Shown: one piece after another, positions 15,528-23,793 of the stretch
Layout of the letters: each line of letters begins with the position of its first letter
Numbering within the stretch: position 1 is the first letter of the stretch
Assembly (NCBI RefSeq): GCF_004362825.1
Contig: NZ_SNXZ01000003.1
Coordinates: forward strand, 1,122,367-1,186,366
DNA length: 64,000 nucleotides
Reading direction: 5' to 3'
Origin: Labedaea rhizosphaerae
Lineage (GTDB): Bacteria; Actinomycetota; Actinomycetes; Mycobacteriales; Pseudonocardiaceae
The notes under the pieces: model-generated
What the model was told of the DNA's origin: nothing
Seen by the model: only the letters and a program-made list of their open reading frames with translations
Database searches by the model: none
Position numbers and translations under genes: made by a program

Positions 15528-16532
15528 ATGGCCACCCTTCCCAGCTACTTCCGAGAAGCCCTGAAGAACATCGAGCCAGGCGACGACGCGGCCAACGCGA
15601 AGAACGCGCACGCCGAGGTCTCCAAGTACCTCAAAGCAGATCCCTGGCTCAAGAACCTAGGAGTCGACCCGTTCCTCATCGGCTCTTACGCCCGGGACGT
15701 AAGCATCCGCAGGGTCAAAGACGTCGATGTGTTCGCAAGACTCCGGAAGGCCACATCGGACCTCCGGCCTGGCCAGGTCCTCGACAAGATGGAGGACGTG
15801 CTGACCGTGGCGTTCGAGGAGGACCGCGTCGAACGCCAGCACCGGTCGATCAAAGTCGACTTCCCCACCTACGAGCTGTCCGTGGACGCCGTGCCCGCCC
15901 GTCCCTGCAACGACCACTGGGAGATCCCCAACCGCCCCGAACACGCCAAACGTGCACAGTGGGTGGAGACCAACCCCATCCACCTCGGCGAACTCACCAC
16001 CGAGGCGAACAAGGATTTTCTTCTCAACGACAAGGGCATCTACGTGCCAACGGTCAAGCTGGTCCGCCAAATCCGTCGGACGTGGGTGGACGACCAGCCC
16101 GGAGGCCTCTACTTCGAAATCCTCACCTACTGGGCGTTCCAGCAGACCAACCCCTCCGAGAACACCGTCGCGGAGTACCTCACCACCATCCTCGCGACCA
16201 TCGCCGACCAGGTGCTCCCCGAGGCGGTGGAACACGGTCTCGATGACCCCACCATGCCGGACAAGAAGATCACCACCAAAGCCACCGACGATCAACTTCT
16301 TGCCGCTCTCGACCGCACCCGCGAGGCAGCCGATCTCGCCCAGCGGGCACTCGACGAAGACGACGACTGCCGCGCCGCGCTCGCTTGGCAGCAACTGTTC
16401 GGCAAGACAACCGAAGGTGAAGTTGTCTTCCCCATGCCGTCCTACTGCAACGCTGACGGCACTTGGAAGTCCACCGGCATTATCCCCAAAGGTTCCCCGA
16501 ACGTGGCCGCCGGAACCGGCCGATACGCATGA
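15528..16532 (+). CDS. CD-NTase (CBASS cyclic oligonucleotide synthase)
   Basis: 334 residues; GAAAGG lies before the ATG. The nucleotidyltransferase core is plain: G52-S53 in FLIGSYARD, the metal-binding pair D65 and D67 in VKDVDVF, and a third acidic residue at D120 in LSVDAVPA. The helical C-terminal half with VPTVKLVRQIRR and EILTYWAFQQ is the OAS/DncV-type lid domain. The protein ends in Gly-Arg-Tyr-Ala; in type II CBASS the C-terminus of the CD-NTase is the part that Cap2 attaches to a target. It should make a cyclic di- or trinucleotide for the TIR-SAVED effector on phage infection. Its stop overlaps the Cap2 ATG. Clade (perhaps C) is not decided by eye. Confidence 0.93.
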   Translation: MATLPSYFREALKNIEPGDDAANAKNAHAEVSKYLKADPWLKNLGVDPFLIGSYARDVSIRRVKDVDVFARLRKATSDLRPGQVLDKMEDVLTVAFEEDRVERQHRSIKVDFPTYELSVDAVPARPCNDHWEIPNRPEHAKRAQWVETNPIHLGELTTEANKDFLLNDKGIYVPTVKLVRQIRRTWVDDQPGGLYFEILTYWAFQQTNPSENTVAEYLTTILATIADQVLPEAVEHGLDDPTMPDKKITTKATDDQLLAALDRTREAADLAQRALDEDDDCRAALAWQQLFGKTTEGEVVFPMPSYCNADGTWKSTGIIPKGSPNVAAGTGRYA

Positions 16533-18088
16533 GCCACGAGCACGAGGCACAAGGTGCTGCGCTAGACGCCGAAGTCGCGCGATGGCGCGCCGACTTCGGC
16601 GCCCGGCACTTCAGCGACGACGGCCGCACCCTACGTGGCAGCATCGAGTGGAATGGCCCCGAAGGCCCGGCCACCGCGCTGGTCGAAGTGGAACCGGGTC
16701 GATCCTTCCCGTTCGCGCCACCAGTTGTTCGCGTGCTCGATCCCGGGGCAGACGTCGAACTGACCTTTCACATGGACGTTGCGGCAGATGGTCACCAACA
16801 CGGGGCTCTCTGCCTCTGGGCCGACGAGTACACGTTCGACGTGGCCCCCTGGCGTGACGCCGACGAACTAATCACCCGCGTACGTACCTGGTTGGAAGAC
16901 ACAGGAGCGGCTTGGCCCAACGACGACACCTGTGATCTGGAACGGTATCTGCCCAACGACGGCCGCATGGTGCTCTACGACGGCGAGACACTCAAAGAAC
17001 TTTGTAGAGACTCCGTACGAGTGGCCGGCAAAGGCACATCGGTCCTGACTATCACGACGGAACGAGGCCTCCAGAGACGTAACCGCGGTCGCCGACTCCC
17101 GGCTCGCAAGGACCGCAAGCTGTGCTGGATCGGCGACCTCGGCCAAGTGGACCGCCCAATCCGCAGCTGGGCGGACCTCCGCGACGCGCTCGGCGAGCAC
17201 AGCAGTGACGTCGAACGCAAGATCCGGTTCGGCATCGTCCAGTTCCTGCTGCTCGAATACCGGCGTGGCGTCAACTCTGCCGTGCTCGCCCTCATCGTCC
17301 AGGTCGTGCCCGGCACCACCAGGCTGAACGTCACTGCAGCGGAGGCTGCCGACATCAGCAGAACAAGCAGGATGCTGCGCGGAGGTCCGGCCAGCCCTGC
17401 ACTAGCAGAACGCTCGGTCGTAATCATCGGTGTAGGTGCAGTGGGCTCCTACATCGCCGACCTCCTATTCCGGTCCGGCATCCGCAAGCTCACTGTGATC
17501 GACTTCGAACGCATACGGCCCGGCAACATCGTCCGCCATCTGACCGACAACCTGACCGTCGGCATGTACAAAGTGCACGCCGTCCGATCGCGTCTCGCCC
17601 TTCGAGGTCTGGACGCCTCCCAGGTCAACCCGGTTATAGAACGAATCAGCACATTGGACGAGGCGTACCGGATCTTCCAGGGACACGATGTGGTCGTCGA
17701 CGCGACTGGGTCGGACCGGACCACCAGCCTCCTCACGTGGATGGCGACAGCAACCGACATGCCGCTTATATCGGTGTGCTTGCAACGCCAAGGCGCGCTG
17801 GCTCGCGTCGATCGCTATCCACTCCGGTCAGAAGAAACTCATCTGCCAGCAGTCCATGACACGAGCAGCGATCCCGTACTTCGCGAGCCAGGATGCGGAC
17901 AGCCGGTCTCGCCGACCCCACCGTCAGCTGTCGTATGCGCAGCTGAACTGGCAACCAGGGTCGTCCTCGACGAGCTGCAGGACGTCCCGTCACTCCCCAG
18001 CACTCTCGTTGACGTCCGTGTCCCCCAAGATGACCCTCCGTACGATCGTCTTGGCCTAGCCACATCTCGCTCGCAGGACGCGACATGA
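16529..18088 (+). CDS. cap2: Cap2: E2-E1 ubiquitin-transfer-like fusion of type II CBASS
   Basis: 519 residues, ATGA overlap with the CD-NTase gene. N-terminal E2-like domain (about 1-140) with the candidate catalytic Cys95 in HGALCLW; C-terminal E1/ThiF domain (from about 295) with the ATP-binding Rossmann loop VVIIGVGAVGS (297-307) and IRPGNIVRHLTDN. The E1 catalytic Cys is probably Cys456 in EPGCGQP, with Cys in ISVCLQ as the other candidate. Cap2 primes the CD-NTase by conjugating its C-terminus to other molecules, which raises second-messenger output. Linker residues 140-290 connect the two catalytic units as in characterised Cap2. Followed by Cap3 with another ATGA overlap. Confidence 0.93.
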   Translation: MSHEHEAQGAALDAEVARWRADFGARHFSDDGRTLRGSIEWNGPEGPATALVEVEPGRSFPFAPPVVRVLDPGADVELTFHMDVAADGHQHGALCLWADEYTFDVAPWRDADELITRVRTWLEDTGAAWPNDDTCDLERYLPNDGRMVLYDGETLKELCRDSVRVAGKGTSVLTITTERGLQRRNRGRRLPARKDRKLCWIGDLGQVDRPIRSWADLRDALGEHSSDVERKIRFGIVQFLLLEYRRGVNSAVLALIVQVVPGTTRLNVTAAEAADISRTSRMLRGGPASPALAERSVVIIGVGAVGSYIADLLFRSGIRKLTVIDFERIRPGNIVRHLTDNLTVGMYKVHAVRSRLALRGLDASQVNPVIERISTLDEAYRIFQGHDVVVDATGSDRTTSLLTWMATATDMPLISVCLQRQGALARVDRYPLRSEETHLPAVHDTSSDPVLREPGCGQPVSPTPPSAVVCAAELATRVVLDELQDVPSLPSTLVDVRVPQDDPPYDRLGLATSRSQDAT

Positions 18089-18546
18089 ACAACGAGCTGA
18101 CCGTCACTTTCGCCGCCAACGTCGCCACGACAGTCAAGGCCATCACAACGGCCGCCTTGCCGCGTGAAACCGGCGGTCTCCTAGTTGGCTGGTGGGACTT
18201 AGGAACAGTGTTCATCAAGGATGCCGTCGAGGTCGTGGATCCCGAGGCAACCAGCGTCGGGTGGAGCCGCCATCAGGAAACCGCTCAAAGGATCCTCGAC
18301 CAGACCCTCGAACAGATTGCCCACCCCTGGCTCGGTTACGTCGGCGACTGGCACAGCCACCCGAAGCCATGCCCGCCGAGTGACACAGATCTGCGTACGC
18401 TGGCCCAATCCTCTCTACAGTTCACCAACCCACTAATCCTGCTTGTCCACGCTCCGCCAGACACTTTTGAAGTACGCGCAGCACACACTGGACAGTCATG
18501 TAGCCCATATGTTCAGTACCGCACCTTACAAATTATGGCCGACTGA
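18085..18546 (+). CDS. cap3: Cap3: JAB/JAMM isopeptidase of type II CBASS
   Basis: 153 residues. JAB/MPN metalloprotease: Glu28 in RETGG, the zinc ligands His90 and His92 in GDWHSHP, then a Ser and Asp102 in PPSDTD. Cap3 removes CD-NTase conjugates made by Cap2 and so tunes the system. The short size is normal for Cap3. It is the last intact gene of the island on this strand; downstream sequence is made of pseudogene fragments. Confidence 0.93.
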   Translation: MNNELTVTFAANVATTVKAITTAALPRETGGLLVGWWDLGTVFIKDAVEVVDPEATSVGWSRHQETAQRILDQTLEQIAHPWLGYVGDWHSHPKPCPPSDTDLRTLAQSSLQFTNPLILLVHAPPDTFEVRAAHTGQSCSPYVQYRTLQIMAD

Positions 18547-18559
18547 ACAGGGACCCTGC

Positions 18560-18870
18560 TCGCCAGCAGTGGCCAGTGCGGGCTACGTCCGTAGTACTGC
18601 TGGATCAAGTGACGCGTGCGGCGGGCGCTTTTGGCGGGCTCGACCAGGCGCAGCTCGTTGATCCGGCTGGCTCGACCCGCCGGCCGATGGACCGACAGTG
18701 TCAGCCATTGCTGCTGGTTGGCGTCGTCCAGGGCTGCCAGCCGTGCCCGGTGCTGGTGGTCGCGCCGAGCGAACTGAACATCGTCCAGGACCACCCACAC
18801 GTCAGCCATGAGCAACTTGACCAAGGTGCTCATGGCGTGGAAAGAAGTTCGGCTGGTGGATTGGCACAAC
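18560..18870 (-). pseudogene. WbqC-like gene, frameshifted and truncated
   Basis: On the minus strand the WbqC-family N-terminus is recognisable: VPIHQPNFFPR in one frame, then LVKLLMADVWVVLDDVQFARRD and QHRARLAALDD in another. A single extra base near 18835 explains the shift. Similarity stops after SPHWPLL (about 18566), leaving roughly 100 of the usual 220-250 residues. WbqC proteins occur beside polysaccharide or conflict genes. This copy cannot be functional. Confidence 0.6.
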
Positions 18871-18895
18871 ACCGTTGTCCGGGCATGCGCAGTGA

Positions 18896-19090
18896 CGACC
18901 CGCCGCGGCGTCCAATTGGCTGAACGGCGGTGTCCCGCCGACCACGGGGGCGAAATGGGCCGGCCACTCCGTCGAGGTGCTCCTGGCCATTTACGCCAAG
19001 TGCCTGGACGGCATTGACGCAACTGTGCGGCGTCGCGTCGAGGAGGCGCTCGGCACCCCCGAAACTTCGGGACACCTTCGGGAGGGCTGA
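18896..19090 (+). pseudogene. Tyrosine-recombinase (integrase) C-terminal remnant
   Basis: The frame before TGA 19088-19090 reads SNWLNGGVPPTTGAKW, AGHSVEVLLAIYAKCLDG and RRRVEEALG. This is the end of actinomycete tyrosine integrases: the GHS box and the catalytic Tyr in IYAKCLDG. A stop at 18893 lies just before, and the core domain with the catalytic Arg is absent. It sits directly next to the tRNA-Arg, where such elements keep their integrase. It explains how the island arrived and why it is now stuck. Confidence 0.7.
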
Positions 19091-19135
19091 CCGGCCACGG
19101 CCGGATACGGCCGGACACGACCGCGCAAACGACGA

Positions 19136-19171
19136 AGCCCTCTGATCAGCGTTGCCGCTGGTCAGAGGGCT
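19136..19171. terminator. Hairpin downstream of tRNA-Arg
   Basis: Near-perfect 15-bp arms (AGCCCTCTGATCAGC / GCTGGTCAGAGGGCT, 14 of 15 paired) with a 6-base loop. It lies 31 bases beyond the tRNA 3' end on the tRNA's coding strand and just after the integrase remnant, so it can end both transcripts. Confidence 0.7.
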
Positions 19172-19202
19172 CGTTTGTGCTGGTCATCCTACTTGCCACT
19201 GG

Positions 19203-19277
19203 TGGTGCCCCCGGCAGGATTCGAACCTGCGCACCCGCCTCCGGAGGGCGGTGCTCTATCCCCTGAGCTACGGGGGC
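19203..19277 (-). tRNA. tRNA-Arg (anticodon CCG)
   Basis: Complete cloverleaf on the minus strand: acceptor GCCCCCG pairs with CGGGGGC, a compact D-arm, anticodon stem CCGCC/GGCGG with loop CTCCGGA (anticodon CCG, reads CGG), T-arm GCAGG-TTCGAAT-CCTGC, and an encoded 3' CCA. It is the integration target of the island; the 28-base repeat at 19209-19236 is the right attachment site. Confidence 0.95.
19209..19236. other. Right attachment site within tRNA-Arg
   Basis: 27 of 28 bases identical to 6014-6041. It covers the tRNA T-arm and most of the acceptor 3' strand, so integration left a functional tRNA. Confidence 0.8.
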
Positions 19278-19292
19278 CAACCAGCGAAGAGC

Positions 19293-19790
19293 CTAGCGCA
19301 TGCCGCCTGGCTGGTCGCGCGGGCCCACGTCTACGCGTAGTCGGTCGTCGGCGCCTCGGGCGTTGTCCGGGTCGCCGCCGCGCAGGAGGACGTAGTGTTC
19401 CGTGGCGACCGCTCGGTACAGGCGGAACGGGGCCTCGCCGGTCATGTCTTCGACCGGTATCGAGCGGGCGATGCCCGAGTTGAACACCGACGCGCCGTCT
19501 TCCAGGGCGTCCGGGGGGACCTCGGCGGCGGTCGCGGCCAGGTACACGGCTTCTGCTGTACCGGGCACGACTGACGAGTCGAAGATGGTGATGGCTACCT
19601 GGGGGCGCACGGCGATGTTCGCGGAGTGACGCGCTTCGGGCGACGAGACCCAGAAGAACTCGCGGTCGTCGCGGGAGCGGTAGTACACCGGCGTCGCCCA
19701 CGGCGTGCCGGTCTCGTCGGCGGTGGCCAGCACCATGTAGGTGCTGGCGCCGATCACCCTGCTGGCCTGCTCAGCCCGCGTCTCCGTCAT
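19293..19790 (-). CDS. Pyridoxamine 5'-phosphate oxidase-like flavin/F420-binding protein
   Basis: 165 residues. Split-barrel fold signature near the start: YMVLATADETGTPWATPVYYRSRDDREFFWVSS, then a strand QVAITIFDSS and the C-terminal FRLYRAVATEHYVL. These match the PNPOx-like/F420-dependent family that binds FMN or F420 and reduces or senses small ligands. Substrate unknown. It stands alone, immediately upstream of the tRNA on the same strand, outside the island. Confidence 0.8.
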   Translation of the reverse strand: MTETRAEQASRVIGASTYMVLATADETGTPWATPVYYRSRDDREFFWVSSPEARHSANIAVRPQVAITIFDSSVVPGTAEAVYLAATAAEVPPDALEDGASVFNSGIARSIPVEDMTGEAPFRLYRAVATEHYVLLRGGDPDNARGADDRLRVDVGPRDQPGGMR

Positions 19791-20046
19791 GGCGCCACCC
19801 TAAGGCGCGATCGACCCAGCGGGACAACGGCAGGCACAGCACCCCGACTGCGAGCGCCATGACACGGCCGCGCCGAACACGGTGGGCGGGCCACCCAGAA
19901 CACGATCATGTGCGTCGCCTACGTGAAGTGGGTGGGTTTCGTCCCGCTCGAGAAGGTGTGGACGCACCAGAACATGAAGTCGTTCATGCCCGAGATCACC
20001 ACCAGCAACGCGCAACGCCATCGACGAACTCCGCGATGACCCCGAC

Positions 20047-20340
20047 GTGCTCACACAAGCGGCACCCGGCCGCACCGACCTCGACGCGCACGAGCTGGCC
20101 CTGCTGCTCAACGCCCACCGCGCCCGGCAGGACGAGCGGGCCTGGGTGGGTGGTCAGCGCTCGCGCACCGGCGGACTGCACATGGACACCCGCAGCCCAC
20201 TGTCACCATATGTGGGCAAGCTGGCGTGCAGGCCGGAGCTGGCCGCCGGTCGCGCGTTGCTGCAGGTCAAGCGCGCCTTCGGGGTCGGCACCCGGGACCT
20301 CACGACGCCGGCCGCGCCGAGGCCGGTGATGGGCCGGTGA
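20047..20340 (+). CDS. Hypothetical protein, possibly the remaining C-terminal part of a decayed gene
   Basis: 97 residues from GTG 20047. The same frame reads sensibly a little upstream (RNAIDELRDDPDV), and another frame before that (19908 onward) also looks coding (YVKWVGFVPLEKVWTHQN), so the true gene may start earlier and carry a frameshift. The stop overlaps the GTG of the next gene (GTGA), which supports real translation of the 3' part. Family not recognised. The upstream stretch 19791-20040 holds nothing else I can name. Confidence 0.35.
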   Translation: MLTQAAPGRTDLDAHELALLLNAHRARQDERAWVGGQRSRTGGLHMDTRSPLSPYVGKLACRPELAAGRALLQVKRAFGVGTRDLTTPAAPRPVMGR

Positions 20341-21374
20341 ACGTCGAGGTCCTCGACCCGCGCGTCGATCCGGAGCCGGCCGGCTGGGCGGAGTTCTGCC
20401 GCGCCCAGCACGCACACCCCAACTGGGATTACTCGCTGCTGCGGGTGGAAAGCCGCGCCGCGGGCAGCCCGAACGTGCTGGTGACCGTGCGCGTCGACGG
20501 TGTGCTGGTGGCCGCGATCACCGCGCTGCTGGCCGGCTACCGGTCCGGGCTGCGACGCGAACCCGGTCGCGTGCGCGGCCTCGCCACGGTGGCACCGCGC
20601 TGGGTCGAGGTGCAGCACCGCTGGCTCTCGGGCTATCCGGGGTGGGCGTTCGCCGAACACCTGGACGCCCGAGCCCGCCGGGAGATCTTGCGCCGGTTCG
20701 AACGCCTCGTGTGCCGTTTCGCCGGGCCCGGCTGCGTCGGCGTGGTCTACCGGGTCGTGCGGCCCGGCGAGCTGGACCTGGTCGCCGGGCGCGGGCGCGT
20801 TGTGCGCAAGTCCATGGGCTACGGCGAACTGGAGAACTCGTTCACGTCGCTGGACGACTGGTACGCCTCGCTGCGCAAGAAGCGGCGCCACCACGTGCGC
20901 AGCCTGGCCCGCAAGGTCGCCACCGACCCGAGCCTCACCATCGAGTTCGGGCCGGGGCGCACGGAACTCGATGGTGCCGAACTGGCGGCGCTGATCGACG
21001 AGCACCGCGACGGCTACGGCCGGTCCCCGTTCGACTCCCGCGGCTGGCAGTCGCCGCAGTACCTGGCCGCCCTCGTGCATCGCCCGGACGTGCACACGCT
21101 GACCTACCGCGACGACACCGGCCGCCTGATCGGCCTGGCCACCCTGCTCGACCACCCCACGCACCCGTCGTACCAGCACTGGGCCGCGGTGCGCGCCGAG
21201 GAGAGCGGCAAGCACCTCTACTTCGACTCCTACGCGAGGCTCGTGCGGCACATGATCGACAACGGCGCCAAGTCGCTGAACGCGGGCCGCGGCATGCTCG
21301 AACTGAAGGCGACGCTCGGGTTCACCCCGCGTGAGCTGTACTGCGTGATCGTGCCGAGGCCGGTGGCCGGCTGA
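20337..21374 (+). CDS. GNAT-like acyltransferase of unknown substrate
   Basis: 345 residues from GTG 20337. The C-terminal half resembles a GNAT/FemAB-like fold: SLRKKRRHHVRSLARKV, then TYRDDTGRLIGLATLL, HPSYQHWAAVRAEESGKHLYFDSYARLVRHMID and GAKSLNAGRGMLELKATLGF, the last like the C-terminal GNAT helix and strand. The N-terminal half (WDYSLLRVE, VLVTVRVDGVLVAAITALLAGY) forms a second similar unit, so a double-GNAT arrangement is possible. Proteins like this often transfer amino acids or acyl groups. No pathway neighbour helps. Confidence 0.6.
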   Translation: MNVEVLDPRVDPEPAGWAEFCRAQHAHPNWDYSLLRVESRAAGSPNVLVTVRVDGVLVAAITALLAGYRSGLRREPGRVRGLATVAPRWVEVQHRWLSGYPGWAFAEHLDARARREILRRFERLVCRFAGPGCVGVVYRVVRPGELDLVAGRGRVVRKSMGYGELENSFTSLDDWYASLRKKRRHHVRSLARKVATDPSLTIEFGPGRTELDGAELAALIDEHRDGYGRSPFDSRGWQSPQYLAALVHRPDVHTLTYRDDTGRLIGLATLLDHPTHPSYQHWAAVRAEESGKHLYFDSYARLVRHMIDNGAKSLNAGRGMLELKATLGFTPRELYCVIVPRPVAG

Positions 21375-21459
21375 GGGACACCGATCGTCGCGGCCGCGTG
21401 GGCCGGATCGTCGACGCGCCGGGTGGTGGCCGGGCGCGACCCGCCCTGCTCTAGACCCG

Positions 21460-23793
21460 CTATTCGTTGTGCAGCACGGTCGCGATCGTCAGCCGGCCGG
21501 CCGAACGAGCCGGCAGGTACGCACCGAGCACGGCGATGAGCACCCCGGCCAGCCCCAGCAGGGCGAGCACCGGCCACTGGTAGACGTGCACCACGAAGTC
21601 GAAGATGTCGGACTGCGCGGCCCGCATCATCGCCGGCAGGACCACGTGGTGCGCCACGAGACCCAGTGGCACCCCGAGCAGCCCGCCGACCACGCCGAGC
21701 CCGCCCATGGACGTCACCATTATCACCACGACCTGGCGCGGCGTCATGCCGATCGACTTCAGCATGCCGAGGTCGCGCCGGCGTTCGCGGGCGTTGAGCG
21801 CCACCGTGTTGAACACGCCGAGCGCCGAGACGGCGCCGAGGATCACGGTGAGCACGGTCGCCGAGCTGACCAGCACCACGGCCTGGGACGACGTGGAGTC
21901 GCGCGGCGGCATGACCACCAGGCCGGGGTCGCCCTTCGCCATCGCCGCCGCGTAGGCGGTCTGGTCGGTACCCGGAGCCAGTTGCACGACATAGGTGTCG
22001 GCACGCGCGTCCGGCGCGAGCCGGGCGAGGCCGGCCCAGTCGGCATAGACGACCGCTTCGGGGTTGGTCAGGGTGATCCCGGCGATCCGCAGCGGCAGCC
22101 GGTGCCCGGACCGTTCGAAGGTGACCGTGTCGCCGACGGACAGGCCACGCGCGTTGAGGAAGCGCGACGGCACCACGACCTCGCCCGGTCCCGGCCAATG
22201 GCCTTCCAGGAGCTTCGGCCCGAGCACCTCGTTGTCGCCACGGGAGAACTCGATCTCGGCGGCCTGGTCGCCGCCGACCACGGCCACCTGCAGGTCCACG
22301 GTCGCGGTGACGTGCTGGGTTCCCGGCAGGCCACGCAGCATCGCCTCGTCCTGGGCGTCGGTCAGGGACGCCCCGGCCGGCGGCGGTCCGCCGGGCTGGG
22401 CCGGCATCGGCGGCAGCTCGTGCACGCCGCCCGCGAGCACCTCGATCCGGTCGGGGTACACGGGGCGCACCGCGCCGTTGTACGCGTTCGCCGACAGGGT
22501 CACGCCGATCGCCAGCGTCACCGTGGTCACCCCGAGCACGATCGCGGCCAGGGTCAGCAGGCTGCGGGCCGGTCGGGCGAACGGCACGCCGAGGCCGAGA
22601 CTGACCGAGCGGGGCAGCCGCACGCCGCCCAGCCAGCGCTGCACGCGCAGGGCCCGGCCCCGGCGTTGCCTGCTGCTCGCGCTGATCGCCTCGGCCGCGG
22701 GCAATCCCCGCGCCCGCAGCGCCGACACCAGCGCGGCCAGCGCGACCACCAGCGGGACGCCGATCAGCGCGGCCACGTCCACCCACAGGTCGACCCCGAC
22801 GTCACTGGTGCCGAAGATCGCGAACGCGTCGGCCAGCACCGGCCGCGCGACCACGTTCCCGGCCACGATCCCGACCACGCAGCCGGCCAGCGCGGGCACG
22901 CCGACCATCACCAGGTACACCGCCATCACCTGGTTCGGGCTGAACCCGAGCGCCTTGAGCACGCCGATGTTGCGGTAGCCGGCCACGACCGCGCCACTGA
23001 CCACGTTGGCCACGATCAGGATCGCGACCGCCAGTCCCAGCAGCCCGAAGACGACCAGGAACGGGATGTAGACGGCGGTCTCGGAGTTGAACCCCGCCTT
23101 GACGGCCAGGTAGGAACCGCCGCCGAACACGGACTTCGCCGGCAGGCCCGCGAACACGGCCGCCTTGCCCGCGTCGATGTCCTGCTGGGTGTCGGCCTGG
23201 GCGAACCGGTACAACATCTGTGTGGTGGTCGGGTGCAGCGCCGCCGCCTGCGCCGGCGTGACCCACGCGTCGGCGGACCCGCTGATCGAGTAGGCGGCGC
23301 CGACGACGGTCAACGTCGTCCCGTCGGCCAGCTCGATCCGGGTGCCGTTGGACGCCATCGGCTGACCCGGGACCTCGTTCAGCACGACTTCGCCGGGGGC
23401 GTTCACCCACCGGCCGCTCCAGAGGTCGAGCCGGTCGACCGGGCCCGCGGGATCGGCCCGGCCCACCGTGGTCATGCTGCGCTTGAGGAAGTCACCGCCA
23501 CCGGTCGTGGCCACCGTGAGCTGCGCGAACGGCCCGGCCACCGCCTCGACCCCCGGCTTGCGCGCGGCCGCGCTGACCTGGGCGTCGGTGACCAGCGTGC
23601 GGTCGAACGCGGCGACCACGTGGGCGCCGCGCTGCGCGGCGAACGCCCGGTCGTACGGCGCGGACGTCGAACTCAGCAACCCGAGCGCCATCACGATCGT
23701 GCCGGTGGACGCGGCCACCACCAGCCAGATGACGATCGTCTGCAGCTTGCGCCTGCGCACCGCCGCCCGCGCCACCCGCCAGACCGCGTTCAC
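21460..23793 (-). CDS. ABC transporter permease, FtsX/MacB type
   Basis: 777 residues from GTG 23793, overlapping the ATPase stop (GTGA). One N-terminal TM helix, then a long extracytoplasmic region (about 50-255), three TM helices with the FtsX core (GVLKALGFSPNQV), a fourth TM, a second extracytoplasmic domain and three C-terminal TM helices with a second core (GMLKSIGMTPRQVV). This is the duplicated-FtsX layout of large actinomycete permeases that export lipids, peptides or antibiotics. With the ATPase it makes one exporter. The NarL-type two-component pair transcribed divergently probably regulates it. Confidence 0.88.
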   Translation of the reverse strand: MNAVWRVARAAVRRRKLQTIVIWLVVAASTGTIVMALGLLSSTSAPYDRAFAAQRGAHVVAAFDRTLVTDAQVSAAARKPGVEAVAGPFAQLTVATTGGGDFLKRSMTTVGRADPAGPVDRLDLWSGRWVNAPGEVVLNEVPGQPMASNGTRIELADGTTLTVVGAAYSISGSADAWVTPAQAAALHPTTTQMLYRFAQADTQQDIDAGKAAVFAGLPAKSVFGGGSYLAVKAGFNSETAVYIPFLVVFGLLGLAVAILIVANVVSGAVVAGYRNIGVLKALGFSPNQVMAVYLVMVGVPALAGCVVGIVAGNVVARPVLADAFAIFGTSDVGVDLWVDVAALIGVPLVVALAALVSALRARGLPAAEAISASSRQRRGRALRVQRWLGGVRLPRSVSLGLGVPFARPARSLLTLAAIVLGVTTVTLAIGVTLSANAYNGAVRPVYPDRIEVLAGGVHELPPMPAQPGGPPPAGASLTDAQDEAMLRGLPGTQHVTATVDLQVAVVGGDQAAEIEFSRGDNEVLGPKLLEGHWPGPGEVVVPSRFLNARGLSVGDTVTFERSGHRLPLRIAGITLTNPEAVVYADWAGLARLAPDARADTYVVQLAPGTDQTAYAAAMAKGDPGLVVMPPRDSTSSQAVVLVSSATVLTVILGAVSALGVFNTVALNARERRRDLGMLKSIGMTPRQVVVIMVTSMGGLGVVGGLLGVPLGLVAHHVVLPAMMRAAQSDIFDFVVHVYQWPVLALLGLAGVLIAVLGAYLPARSAGRLTIATVLHNE

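Larger units (their letters stand above)
6014..19208. mobile_element. tRNA-Arg-anchored genomic island (~13.2 kb) carrying defence genes
   Basis: Bounded by the 28-bp direct repeat of the tRNA-Arg 3' end (6014-6041 and 19209-19236). GC and codon bias are visibly lower than in the flanks, with many A/T third positions. The content is a three-gene STAND-like operon and a type II CBASS locus, with decayed genes near both edges: a stop-broken small gene on the left and WbqC-like and tyrosine-recombinase fragments on the right. No complete integrase or excisionase is present, so the island is probably fixed. Boundaries are inferred from the repeat and the tRNA orientation. Confidence 0.8.
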
